A stretch of 21,861 nucleotides of DNA from an uncultured Faecalibacterium sp. Its GTDB lineage: Bacteria; Bacillota; Clostridia; Oscillospirales; Ruminococcaceae. Each line of letters starts with the position of its first letter. Within the stretch, counting starts at the first letter, position 1. The stretch is from positions 1 to 21,861 of the forward strand of contig CAAFQM010000079.1 in assembly GCA_900765105.1 (NCBI GenBank). Reading direction: 5' to 3'. Position numbers and translations under genes: made by a program. Under the pieces are notes generated by a model that was given only the letters and a program-made list of their open reading frames with translations, was not told the DNA's origin and ran no database searches. Below, piece after piece: positions 1-7,254 of the stretch.

Positions 1-596
1 AAGCTGCCGTCCTTCTCCTCGTACTCCACCTCGGCGTCGGAAATGGAGGTGTTGCAGTGGGGGCACCAGTTGACCATGCGGTTGCCGCGATAGATCAGGC
101 CCTTGTCGTACAGGCGCACGAACACTTCCTTGACAGCCTCGGAGCAGCCCTCATCCATGGTAAAGCGCTCACGATCCCAGTCGCAGCTGCTGCCCAGCTT
201 CTTCAGCTGGCTGACGATGCGGTTGCCATACTTGGTTTTCCATGCCCATGCACGTTCCAGAAAGCCGTCGCGGCCTACCATCTCCTTGGTCAGACCCTCG
301 GCGCGCATTGCCTCCACCACCTTGGCCTCGGTGGCGATGGATGCGTGGTCGGTGCCGGGCACCCACAGGGCCGCATAGCCCTGCATCCGCTTGGTGCGGA
401 TGAGGATATCCTGCATGGTGTTGTCCACCGCATGGCCCATGTGCAGCTGGCCGGTGACGTTCGGAGGCGGCATCACGATGGTAAAGGGCTTCTTGTCGGG
501 GTCGGCCTTCGTGTGGAAGTAGCCGCCGTCCAGCCAGAACTGGTAGATTCGGTCTTCCACCTGGCTGGGATCGTACTGCTTTGCGAGTTCTTTCAT
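1..596 (-). CDS. valS: Valine--tRNA ligase, N-terminal part (cut by window edge)
   Basis: Class I aminoacyl-tRNA synthetase that charges tRNA-Val in the cytoplasm. Only the first 198 codons are present; the rest lies beyond the left edge. The visible Rossmann-fold part has the ValS signature PPPNVTGQLHMGH at about residues 43-55, where HMGH (52-55) is the class I HIGH motif. PGTDHASIATE follows near residue 80, and the NWCPHC segment near 180 opens the editing-domain region. The ATG at 596 is preceded by GGGAGGA at a normal distance and gives the usual family N terminus (MKELAKQYDP). The gene is preceded by a T-box leader and its own consensus promoter, so it is expected to be induced when uncharged tRNA-Val accumulates. 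The PPPNVTG form and the valine-compatible T-box separate it from IleS and LeuS. Confidence 0.96.
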   Translation of the reverse strand, partial: MKELAKQYDPSQVEDRIYQFWLDGGYFHTKADPDKKPFTIVMPPPNVTGQLHMGHAVDNTMQDILIRTKRMQGYAALWVPGTDHASIATEAKVVEAMRAEGLTKEMVGRDGFLERAWAWKTKYGNRIVSQLKKLGSSCDWDRERFTMDEGCSEAVKEVFVRLYDKGLIYRGNRMVNWCPHCNTSISDAEVEYEEKDGS

Positions 597-631
597 AGGA
601 TCCTCCCAATAAAAATTGATGAAGTGGGACG

Positions 632-668
632 AAAAAAGCCGTCCCACGGAACGTTCCATGGGACGGCT
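632..668 (-). terminator. Terminator arm of the valS T-box
   Basis: On the minus strand AGCCGTCCCA (668-659) pairs with TGGGACGGCT (646-637). Inside it lies the self-complementary GGAACGTTCC, and a run of six T (637-632) follows. The 5' arm contains the CGTCCC that the T-box core needs for its antiterminator, so the hairpin is conditional on tRNA charging. Confidence 0.92.
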
Positions 669-888
669 GTAAATCTTACATACCGCGGTACCACCCAAAT
701 TGCACAGGAAGCTCCCGTGCCCCTTGATGCCCCGGTAACGTGGGGCAGCCCCGGAAGCAGCTCACCGGGCACGGCTCACTGCTCCTGCTCCAAAGCGACA
801 GCACACCGCACAGCCCCGCCGGGTTTTCAGCTGCCCCCGGCTCTCTGGATGGTCCATAGCGATGCGCACTCTTCTTCAACGCATTTAT
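632..888 (-). promoter_or_regulatory. T-box riboswitch leader of valS
   Basis: The roughly 260-nt leader between the valS promoter and start codon has T-box hallmarks. A stem I apical region carries CAGAGAGCCGG (minus strand, about 847-837) with the later GAAAACCCGGC partner. The T-box core GGGTGGTACCGCGG lies at about 697-684, followed at once by an intrinsic terminator. TGGT in the core would pair with the ACCA end of an uncharged tRNA having discriminator A, as in tRNA-Val. GGG and AC of the core can pair with CGTCCC, which is the 5' arm of the terminator, giving the expected antiterminator/terminator switch. A candidate GUC valine specifier is the complement of 797-799; that position is tentative because stem I was folded only by eye. 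Confidence 0.93.
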
Positions 889-894
889 AAAAAG

Positions 895-923
895 AATATA
901 GCGTTTTTTGTTTGATTTGTCAA
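895..923 (-). promoter_or_regulatory. Promoter of valS
   Basis: TTGACA (923-918) and TATATT (900-895) are separated by exactly 17 nt on the minus strand, a near-perfect sigma-A site. Transcription would begin near 888, at the 5' end of the T-box leader. The -35 box lies only about 10 nt past the stop codon of the upstream glycosyltransferase. Confidence 0.85.
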
Positions 924-933
924 TTGTTTTTTC

Positions 934-1968
934 TCACAGGTATTGCGTTACGCCGCTGCGCTTCGCCCGCAGCCGCTCAGCCGCACGCCACACCGGGCCA
1001 TTGAACCATGCGGGAAGATAGAGCATACACAAAATTCGTGTTTTATCCCACAATTTCCAGCGGGGCGTTATTTTCATCCTGCGTACAGCACCTCGGTGTT
1101 CCTGCACTTTCCGCACGACGCTTTTCCGCAGTTTCTTGTCCGGATAATGAGCATCCAGCATACGATAATACGCATGTGCGCAGGCCAGCACCAGTGACTG
1201 CTCCGCAGAATCCCGCACCGGACCATGCACAGTGCCTGCCATATTCCAGATGATTTCCCAGGTCGGAACGGTTGCAGAATGTTTTTCAGTAAACGTCTGA
1301 TTACAGACTGACGTTTGCACCGTGCGGTACTGATACAGCTTTTCCGGTACGAACACCAGGCTCCCGGCTTTCAGCAGTGCCTGAAAAAAGAACAACGTAT
1401 CTTCTGAGATTGCTATCTTTTCATCGAAGCGCAGATTTTCCACAATGCTTTTCTGAAAAAGGACCCGCCAAACATAGATACATGCCGCCGGGCACTGTGT
1501 ATGATCAAAAGAATACTCTTCCAGTTGGACGATCTGTGGTTTTGCTTGTGCTTTGTCCTCGCATTTTTTTATCAGGCTGCTGTTCTCCGGCACTTTTCGA
1601 AACCCGCAGACTGCTATTTTGGCCTTTTCTGCATCCATCGCCTGCTGCATCCGTTCCAGAAACCGCGGCAGCACAAAATCATCTGAGTCTACAAAACCAA
1701 TGTATTCGCCCTTCGCCTGTTCCAGGCCGAAGTTCCGCGCCGAAGACACACCACCGTTTTTCTTGCAGAACACCCGGACGCGGCTGTCCTTCCGTGCATA
1801 CTGCTCCAGAATGCTCTGGCTACTGTCCGACGAGCCATCGTTGACACACAGCAGTTCAAAATTCTGATAAGTCTGCGCCAGCAGACTGTCCAGACACTCC
1901 GGAAGATATCGTTCCACATTGTAAACCGGAATGATAATCGAAATCAACGGCTGCTTTTGCTCATTCAT
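934..1968 (-). CDS. Family 2 glycosyltransferase (EpsJ-like)
   Basis: A 344-residue GT2 enzyme expected to transfer a sugar from a nucleotide donor to a lipid-linked or surface glycan at the inner face of the membrane. The GT-A fold shows PVYNVERYL (about 14-22), VNDGSSD (42-48) and the metal-binding DSDD (94-97). A downstream SEDTLFFF is typical of EpsJ/CpsI-type enzymes. Basic and aromatic residues near the C terminus suggest peripheral membrane attachment; no clear transmembrane helix is seen. The ATG at 1968 is chosen because GGAGGAAATAAA precedes it directly; an in-frame ATG at 1992 would extend it by eight residues without a good site. It starts 1 nt after the flippase stop codon, so the two are probably coupled. 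Donor and acceptor cannot be told from sequence. Base composition is AT-richer than the flanking housekeeping genes. Confidence 0.88.
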   Translation of the reverse strand: MNEQKQPLISIIIPVYNVERYLPECLDSLLAQTYQNFELLCVNDGSSDSSQSILEQYARKDSRVRVFCKKNGGVSSARNFGLEQAKGEYIGFVDSDDFVLPRFLERMQQAMDAEKAKIAVCGFRKVPENSSLIKKCEDKAQAKPQIVQLEEYSFDHTQCPAACIYVWRVLFQKSIVENLRFDEKIAISEDTLFFFQALLKAGSLVFVPEKLYQYRTVQTSVCNQTFTEKHSATVPTWEIIWNMAGTVHGPVRDSAEQSLVLACAHAYYRMLDAHYPDKKLRKSVVRKVQEHRGAVRRMKITPRWKLWDKTRILCMLYLPAWFNGPVWRAAERLRAKRSGVTQYL

Positions 1969-1969
1969 T

Positions 1970-3493
1970 TTATTTCCTCCGCACCAATGCAAAACAGCGT
2001 GCTTTCAGTGAGCTGTATTCTTCCGTTTTCCGGTAGCACAGCAGGATCACCGCCGCAAAAACAATGGTATACAGAACGCCCGCCGCCAGAAATTTTCCGA
2101 TATGATCGATTGGGAAACGGGATGCCGCATACCACCCTGCTGCGGAAAGCGCCGCTGTCAGTGCGCAATGCTGCGCATACTCCGCAAAATAGCGCCGCAG
2201 CCGTGCCTGCCAGTCCTCCTTGATGCCGTGCTTCATCAGAACATAAGGTTCGATCCATGCGCAGGTCGTCACCGTGCTGATGATGGTACCGCCCACGATG
2301 CCCGCAATACCAAAGGGTTTCACCAGCAGCAGGGACACCACCAGATTGATGATGGACTCTGCAACGGCCTTGTAGCGGTCGTTCCAGAACAAGCCCATGC
2401 CTTCCCGGAAGATCAGATTGACTCTGCGCAGACCGGTGATAAAAAAGCTTGTGATGATCAGCGCCACGGTCACAGTGGAAAAGCAATACTGCTCGCCAAA
2501 AAAAATAGCGATAAACGGGTTGATGAAGATGAACATTCCGGCTGCAAAATAGGCGTTGAGCACAAAAAACATAAAGTCCATTTCTCGGTAGATTCGGTAA
2601 ACCTTGGCCGGTTCTTCCGATGCACTCAGGTTTCCCACACTGCCTGTGAACGCACTGAGCAGTTTTACGATGATATTCTGCACATTGATGATGACCATCC
2701 GGTAGTTGGAATAAATGCCCACCGCCGTCAGGCCAATGAACGAGGACATGAGCAGGCTGTCGGTATTGTTCACGATGACCGTTGCCAGCTTGTGCATACT
2801 CATAGCACCAATATTTTTCAGGATACCGTTCCGTTCTTCCTTTTCCGGCAGTTCATGACATTCCTTCAGATACGGAAATTCGTTATCCGCCCTGCGGGAA
2901 ACCATAATGTTGGGCAGCAACTGCACCACCTGCTGAACCACCAGATACAGGATAAAATTGCCCGTCAGCAGCAGCACCGTTGTCTGCAAAATCGTTTTTA
3001 GGAGCTCGCACACCATGTTCCATCCAGCCCGGATATACCCCTTCTGGTAGGCCTGATAGATAGAGCTTTTATAGCTCAGCAGATAGGAACTTGCTGAACC
3101 GAGCACATATATGATATAAATCAGGGTGATATGCTCAATTTCCTCTCCGCCCTTGATAAAGTGCGGTAGAAATGGCAACAGTACCAGCCCGAACAGCAGC
3201 ACCGAGACTGCCACAGCCCGATACATCCACTTGTACAGGTTCATCAGCTGCGCCAGCTTCCGCTCATCGTCCCGGGCGGCGGGCTCATACATACTGAACA
3301 CCATAGCCGTACCAATGCCCAGCTCCGCAAAGTTGAGGATACTGAGCACATCGGTAAACAGGCCGTTGACGCCCAGATAGGCTGCCGAAAGGCAGCGGAT
3401 GAACACCATCCGGTTGATGAAAGACAGCAGCATCGCAAAAAATTGTCCGCCGATGTTGACCAGCATATTGATCATCGTATAGCGCGTTCTCAT
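1970..3493 (-). CDS. Wzx-like polysaccharide flippase (MOP/PST family)
   Basis: A 507-residue integral membrane protein with about 12-14 hydrophobic segments spread over its length, as in the MOP superfamily that moves undecaprenyl-linked oligosaccharides, or sometimes polymer, across the cytoplasmic membrane. The N terminus (about 8-60) has the family pattern: an aliphatic first helix, then a second helix after FIRCLSAAYLGVNGLF. LSILNFAELGIGTAMVFSMYEP follows, as in PST-type flippases. The ATG at 3493 is chosen; AGGAGG lies 14 nt upstream, overlapping the end of the preceding glycosyltransferase, which is a longish spacing. An in-frame ATG at 3541 would overlap that gene by 29 nt and has a poorer site. 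It sits between two GT2 genes in one transcription unit. No Wzy-like polymerase or initiating phosphosugar transferase is nearby, so substrate is unknown. Confidence 0.86.
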   Translation of the reverse strand: MRTRYTMINMLVNIGGQFFAMLLSFINRMVFIRCLSAAYLGVNGLFTDVLSILNFAELGIGTAMVFSMYEPAARDDERKLAQLMNLYKWMYRAVAVSVLLFGLVLLPFLPHFIKGGEEIEHITLIYIIYVLGSASSYLLSYKSSIYQAYQKGYIRAGWNMVCELLKTILQTTVLLLTGNFILYLVVQQVVQLLPNIMVSRRADNEFPYLKECHELPEKEERNGILKNIGAMSMHKLATVIVNNTDSLLMSSFIGLTAVGIYSNYRMVIINVQNIIVKLLSAFTGSVGNLSASEEPAKVYRIYREMDFMFFVLNAYFAAGMFIFINPFIAIFFGEQYCFSTVTVALIITSFFITGLRRVNLIFREGMGLFWNDRYKAVAESIINLVVSLLLVKPFGIAGIVGGTIISTVTTCAWIEPYVLMKHGIKEDWQARLRRYFAEYAQHCALTAALSAAGWYAASRFPIDHIGKFLAAGVLYTIVFAAVILLCYRKTEEYSSLKARCFALVRRK

Positions 3494-3512
3494 GCGAGTC
3501 TCGTTTTCCTCC

Positions 3513-4484
3513 TCATTTCGACATATCCCGCAGCCAGCCATACACCTGCGGACAGCGCCACAGCAGCCAGCTTTGCAGTTGAAGTTTTAGCGGCACGACG
3601 CAATATTGACGGGTCCTGCGCACTGCCTCAGACTGCATCCGCAGCATCTCCATACTGCGGGGTTCCTTGCGCAAAGCTGCGGGTAATGTCCAATAAATCT
3701 TGCTCACCATACCAAAGGTATATTCTGCCGCTGCGGGCAGTGTTTCATACACCCGGTTCTCCACAAGGCAGTTCCAGTAGCGCTGTGCCGCCTCGGCAGC
3801 ATCGTAATAGCGCAGGGTCCTTCTTTTTCCCATAATACTGTCGCCGCGCTGCACATAATAGTACAGCACATCCGGTATAACGACTGCCTTTTGGGTGTTC
3901 AGACAGATCTCCGGGATCACAAAAAAATCCTCATTCAGTTTTCCCACCGGGTAGCGCAGCTGTGCAAAGATGTCGCGGCGATACAGCTTGTTCCACGCGA
4001 TCTGCACCGTAGTCCAATAGGCCTTTTGCAGCAGTTCCCGCCCAGTCAAACTCTTCTGTGGAACCGCAACATGTGTCTGGACGCAGGGCACCCCTGCCTC
4101 GTCCACCTTGGCATAGTCACATAGAGCAAGATCCGCCCCGGTCTGCTGCACGGCACGGTACAATTTTTCATACATTTCCGGTGCAATGTAGTCGTCGGAA
4201 TCCACAAAGCCGATCCACTCGCCCCGGGCAATGTCCAGCCCGGCGTTGCGGGCGGCAGAAAGGCCGCCGTTCTTCTGGTGGATCACCCGGATGCGGCCGT
4301 CTTTCTCTGCGGCGGCATCGCACAGCGCCGGACAGCCGTCCGGCGAGCCGTCCTCCACAAGGATCAGCTCAAAGTCCGTAAAGGTCTGCGCCAGAATGGA
4401 CTCGATGCATTCGGGCAGATACTTTTCCACATTGTACACCGGCACGATGATGCTGATGGTCGGTTTTTCGCACGGCATGGACAT
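3513..4484 (-). CDS. Family 2 glycosyltransferase (EpsJ-like), first gene of glycan unit
   Basis: A 323-residue GT2 enzyme and paralogue of the glycosyltransferase at 934-1968: both begin with SII(I/V)PVYNVE(R/K)YLPEC and share the KNGG(L/V)S(A/S)ARN segment. Visible motifs are VEDGSPDG (43-50), the metal-binding DSDD (95-98) and NEDFF in the second half. The start is either ATG 4484 (used here) or ATG 4478; the purine stretch AAAGGAAAAGGTGGG precedes both, and spacing fits 4478 slightly better. It is the first gene after a promoter at 4513-4541 and is followed by the flippase, whose ribosome site overlaps this gene's stop. The likely role is one step in assembly of a surface or secreted glycan repeat unit; the sugar cannot be predicted. 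Confidence 0.87.
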   Translation of the reverse strand: MSMPCEKPTISIIVPVYNVEKYLPECIESILAQTFTDFELILVEDGSPDGCPALCDAAAEKDGRIRVIHQKNGGLSAARNAGLDIARGEWIGFVDSDDYIAPEMYEKLYRAVQQTGADLALCDYAKVDEAGVPCVQTHVAVPQKSLTGRELLQKAYWTTVQIAWNKLYRRDIFAQLRYPVGKLNEDFFVIPEICLNTQKAVVIPDVLYYYVQRGDSIMGKRRTLRYYDAAEAAQRYWNCLVENRVYETLPAAAEYTFGMVSKIYWTLPAALRKEPRSMEMLRMQSEAVRRTRQYCVVPLKLQLQSWLLWRCPQVYGWLRDMSK

Positions 4485-4512
4485 TTCCCACCTTTTCCTT
4501 TGATGTAGTTCC

Positions 4513-4541
4513 AGTATAACATCCCGCTGTGCCATACGCAA
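4513..4541 (-). promoter_or_regulatory. Promoter of the glycan unit
   Basis: TTGCGT (4541-4536), a 17-nt spacer and TATACT (4518-4513) lie on the minus strand. Transcription would start near 4506, about 20 nt before the GT2 start codon. The -35 box begins 15 nt past the stop codon of the methionine gene, and no terminator separates the two, so read-through from upstream is also possible. Confidence 0.7.
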
Positions 4542-4555
4542 CAAATTTGCAACAA

Positions 4556-6352
4556 TCAGATGGTTCCCGGCGTCAAAATCTCCGCATTCAGCCGCGCAAT
4601 GAGCCGCTCCATCAGCGCGATGCGGTTGAAGGGGGTCATCAGATAGAAGCCGTCCGCATAGGGTGCCGCTGCCTTTGCCGCCTGCACCGACACTTCCAGA
4701 CCCAGCTCTTCTCCGGCGGCGCGGTCCAGCCCTTCGAACCGGTCGATGATCTGCTGATCCACATGGATACCGTTGACTTCATTCTCCATAAAGATGGCGT
4801 TGCGCTGGCTCACGACCGGCATGATACCGGCCAGGATTTTTGCCTGACCACCCAGCGTCTCCCGGGTCTTTTTCAGGTTTTCCACCGCCTGCGCCGAGAG
4901 CACCGGCTGGGTCAGAAAGCCGCTCATACCGTTTTCCAGCTTCTGGGCGGCGCGGCGCAGCTCCACATCAAAGTTGCGGGCGTTCAGGTTCAGTGCACCA
5001 AACACAGTCATGGGGCCGGGCATTTCCCGGCCCTCGCCTGCCAGCGAAATGATATACTGCGCCAGCTTGCGGGAGTTGAACTGATACACGTTCTTCACCT
5101 CGTCCCGCTCTGCAGTGGGGATGGGGTCGCCGGTGATGGCCAGCACCTCCCGCACGCCCTCGGCGTACAGCCCCAGCAGCAGTGCCTTGGTGGCGTTGAG
5201 GTTACGGTCGCGGCAGGTCATGTGGGGCAGCACGTTCAGCCCCAGTTCCCGGTGCACCCGGCAGGCCACCAGAGAGGAGTCCATCCGCGCCCGGGCAATG
5301 GGGCAGTCGGCAATGGTCAGCAGGTCTGCACCGGCCGCCTGCAGACGGCGGGCGCTTTCCAGATAGCCGGTCAGGTCGGCGTCCTTGGGGGAATCCAGCT
5401 CAACGGCGATCACCTTCTGCCCGGCGTTCAGCTTGCGCAGGAAGGCGTCGTCTTTTTCCACCTCCGGCTTTGCGGCAGTGGAAACCTGCGCCGCCGGGGC
5501 TGCGGGCAGGTTTTCGGGCAGGGCATCCAGCGCTGCACGCAGGGCTGCAATGTGTGCCGGGGTAGTGCCGCAGCAGCCGCCCAGAATGCGCACTCCGTCG
5601 GCTGCAATGCGCGCCAGCTCCCGGGCAAAATATTCCGGCTTGCCCTGATACTGCACCCGGGTGCGGGTAACGACCGGGTAGCCCGCGTTGGGCATCACCG
5701 ACAGCGGCAGCGCTGCCGCGCCCAGCCGCTGTACCAGCGTGCGCATGGCACCCGGGGCAGACACACAGTTCAGGCCCACAGCGTCCACCGCGCTGCATTC
5801 GGCCATGCGGCGCACCAGCTCGGTGCAGTGGCGGCCCTCGCGGGTGTATCCGTCCGGCAGCACCGCAAAGGACACCAGCACAAAGGCGTCCGGCACGATT
5901 TCTTTGATATGCTTTGCCGCCTCGGCCACGCCGCTCTCGGCGCTCAGAGTTTCAAAGAGAAAGTTCTTTGCGCCCAGTGCTGCAAAGCGGTCGGCAAGGG
6001 CGGCGTACAGCTGCGCCGCCGGCAGAGCTTCGGTGTCCGGTGCCGGGCCAAGGTCTGCAAACACGGCCGCGCCCGTCTCCGCAGCGGCCTGCTGCGCCAG
6101 CTTCCAGCCCTCATCGGCCAGCATCTCCCACACGGGGTTGCCCGCTGCGGCCATCCGGGGCAGGCCGAAGGTATTGGTCTTGATGGCATCGGCACCGGCG
6201 GCCAGATATTCCCGGTGCACGGCCAGAACGCCCTCCGGATCGGTCAGGTTGGCCTGCTCGCACTCCTGACCGGGCTTCGATTTATAATAGGTGCCCATGC
6301 CGCCGTCGAACAGCAGGGGCCGTTTTTTCAGAATTTCACGCACATTTCTCAT
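4556..6352 (-). CDS. Bifunctional homocysteine S-methyltransferase / 5,10-methylenetetrahydrofolate reductase (YitJ-type)
   Basis: A 598-residue fusion. The N-terminal half (about 10-285) is the homocysteine S-methyltransferase barrel: LFDGGMGTYY (14-23), KTNTFG (58-63) and the three zinc-binding cysteines C196 (GLNC) and C260/C261 (GGCCGTTP). The C-terminal half (about 305-598) is the MetF-like FAD-dependent reductase: AVELDSPKD, the PHMTCRDRN segment and ITGDP. The protein links production of 5-methyl-THF to homocysteine methylation in methionine biosynthesis. Length matches B. subtilis YitJ; cobalamin-binding and reactivation domains of full MetH are absent and no such gene is in the window. 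Start ATG 6352 follows AAGGAGA. The leader from the predicted start of transcription is only about 33 nt, too short for an S-box riboswitch. It diverges from the acetyltransferase gene. Confidence 0.92.
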   Translation of the reverse strand: MRNVREILKKRPLLFDGGMGTYYKSKPGQECEQANLTDPEGVLAVHREYLAAGADAIKTNTFGLPRMAAAGNPVWEMLADEGWKLAQQAAAETGAAVFADLGPAPDTEALPAAQLYAALADRFAALGAKNFLFETLSAESGVAEAAKHIKEIVPDAFVLVSFAVLPDGYTREGRHCTELVRRMAECSAVDAVGLNCVSAPGAMRTLVQRLGAAALPLSVMPNAGYPVVTRTRVQYQGKPEYFARELARIAADGVRILGGCCGTTPAHIAALRAALDALPENLPAAPAAQVSTAAKPEVEKDDAFLRKLNAGQKVIAVELDSPKDADLTGYLESARRLQAAGADLLTIADCPIARARMDSSLVACRVHRELGLNVLPHMTCRDRNLNATKALLLGLYAEGVREVLAITGDPIPTAERDEVKNVYQFNSRKLAQYIISLAGEGREMPGPMTVFGALNLNARNFDVELRRAAQKLENGMSGFLTQPVLSAQAVENLKKTRETLGGQAKILAGIMPVVSQRNAIFMENEVNGIHVDQQIIDRFEGLDRAAGEELGLEVSVQAAKAAAPYADGFYLMTPFNRIALMERLIARLNAEILTPGTI

Positions 6353-6391
6353 GGTCGGGTTCTCCTTTTCCTATGGAAAAACTTGGATTTC

Positions 6392-6420
6392 AGTTTAATG
6401 CACAAAGCGTCCGCGGTCAA
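6392..6420 (-). promoter_or_regulatory. Promoter of the methionine synthase/MTHFR gene
   Basis: TTGACC (6420-6415), a 17-nt spacer and TAAACT (6397-6392) lie on the minus strand, with a start site near 6385. It is back to back with the plus-strand promoter at 6440-6468; the two -35 boxes are only 19 nt apart. Confidence 0.72.
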
Positions 6421-6439
6421 GGGTTTTCGCACTTCATGC

Positions 6440-6468
6440 TTGCAGGAATACGAAATTTGTGCTATCCT
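6440..6468 (+). promoter_or_regulatory. Promoter of the GNAT acetyltransferase gene
   Basis: TTGCAG (6440-6445), a 17-nt spacer and TATCCT (6463-6468) would start transcription near 6475. That is about 27 nt before the start codon and upstream of AAAGGAGG. Confidence 0.65.
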
Positions 6469-6501
6469 ATGCATACTTTCTCTTGAAAGGAGGGGTTTTC
6501 C

Positions 6502-7080
6502 ATGCGCCACGCCGGAACGCAGGAGATCGTGACCGAGCGGCTGCTCTTGCGCCGTCTTCTGCCGCAGGACACCGAAATGATGTACGAAAACTGGGCCTCC
6601 GACCCGGAAGTGACCCGCTTTCTGCGCTGGGAACCGCACCGGAACGCCCTGCAGACCGCAGGGCTTCTGGCCGCATGGGCTACCCTGTACCCGAACCCGG
6701 ATTATTACCAGTGGGCCATTGTGGAAAAAGCCACCGGGCAGGTGTTCGGCTCCATCAGCATTTTCAACGCCGCGCTGGGTGCACAGGAGAAAAAGGCCGC
6801 ATGGCCGGAGCTGGACACATCCGGCGGCGTGTGGGAAACAGGCTACTGCATCGGGCAGAAGTGGTGGAATCAGGGCTTCACCACCGAAGCCCTGAAAGCC
6901 GTGGTCGATTACTGGTTCCGCAATACGGACAGTAATTGGCTTTGCTGCTGCTACGCAAAGGAAAACCCTGCCAGCGGCCGGGTGATGCAGAAAGCCGGTT
7001 TTGCGTATCATCACGACGGCATCGACCATAAATTTGACGGCACCCCCGTGGAGTGCCGGTATTGCCTGCTGACACGGTGA
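6502..7080 (+). CDS. GNAT-family N-acetyltransferase (RimJ/RimL-like)
   Basis: A 192-residue acetyl-CoA-dependent acetyltransferase. It opens with the RimJ/RimL-type TERLLLRRLLPQD (11-23) and has the hydrophobic beta strand GQVFGSISIFN (79-89). The acetyl-CoA binding loop region ETGYCIGQKWWNQGFTTEAL (112-131) leads into the helix ALKAVVDYWF. The C-terminal NPASGRVMQKAGF is the usual GNAT motif B end. The closest family type acylates protein N termini or small amines and antibiotics; the substrate here is not predictable. Start ATG 6502 has a near-perfect AAAGGAGG 9 nt upstream. It has its own promoter and is followed by a hairpin-plus-T terminator inside a repeat element, so it is probably monocistronic, with possible read-through into hflX. 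Confidence 0.85.
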   Translation: MRHAGTQEIVTERLLLRRLLPQDTEMMYENWASDPEVTRFLRWEPHRNALQTAGLLAAWATLYPNPDYYQWAIVEKATGQVFGSISIFNAALGAQEKKAAWPELDTSGGVWETGYCIGQKWWNQGFTTEALKAVVDYWFRNTDSNWLCCCYAKENPASGRVMQKAGFAYHHDGIDHKFDGTPVECRYCLLTR

Positions 7081-7137
7081 CCGATGAGGAAAAGCAGCTG
7101 GACAACGCTCTTTCCAAACAGCATCGATCCGTGGCAC

Positions 7138-7232
7138 CCCCTCATCCGGCGCTTCGCGCCACCTGTTCCCCCGCTCTGTCGCTGGCGCGACATCTCTCCC
7201 CGAACGGGGAGAGTTTTCCCCGAGGGGGAAGG
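7138..7232. repeat. Nested palindromic repeat element between GNAT gene and hflX
   Basis: The outer part has a small hairpin GGCGC-TTC-GCGCC (7148-7160) followed by TTCCCCC (7166-7172), whose partner GGGGGAA is at 7224-7230. Between these arms lies an inner unit of the same design: GTCGC-TGGC-GCGAC (7179-7192) followed by CTCTCCCC-GAAC-GGGGAGAG (7194-7213). TTCCCCCG (7166-7173) and TTCCCCG (7216-7222) flank the inner unit and could be remnants of a target duplication. No coding capacity is seen. This looks like a dispersed non-autonomous palindromic repeat; genome-wide copy number cannot be judged here. Confidence 0.6.
7194..7217 (+). terminator. Probable terminator after the GNAT gene
   Basis: An eight-base-pair stem CTCTCCCC/GGGGAGAG with a GAAC loop is followed by four T (7214-7217). 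The T tract is short, so termination may be partial; hflX lacks a convincing promoter of its own downstream of it. Confidence 0.5.
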
Positions 7233-7254
7233 CTTATAAAAGAAAGGACTTATT

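Noticed and set aside
4556..6352. Calling the methionine enzyme full MetH
   Set aside because: The cobalamin-binding and activation domains are absent; the second half is MetF-like.
4529..6532. 667-codon plus-strand open frame over the methionine gene
   Set aside because: Antisense shadow: low-complexity His/Gln/Gly-rich translation without family motifs, opposite a gene with clear domains.
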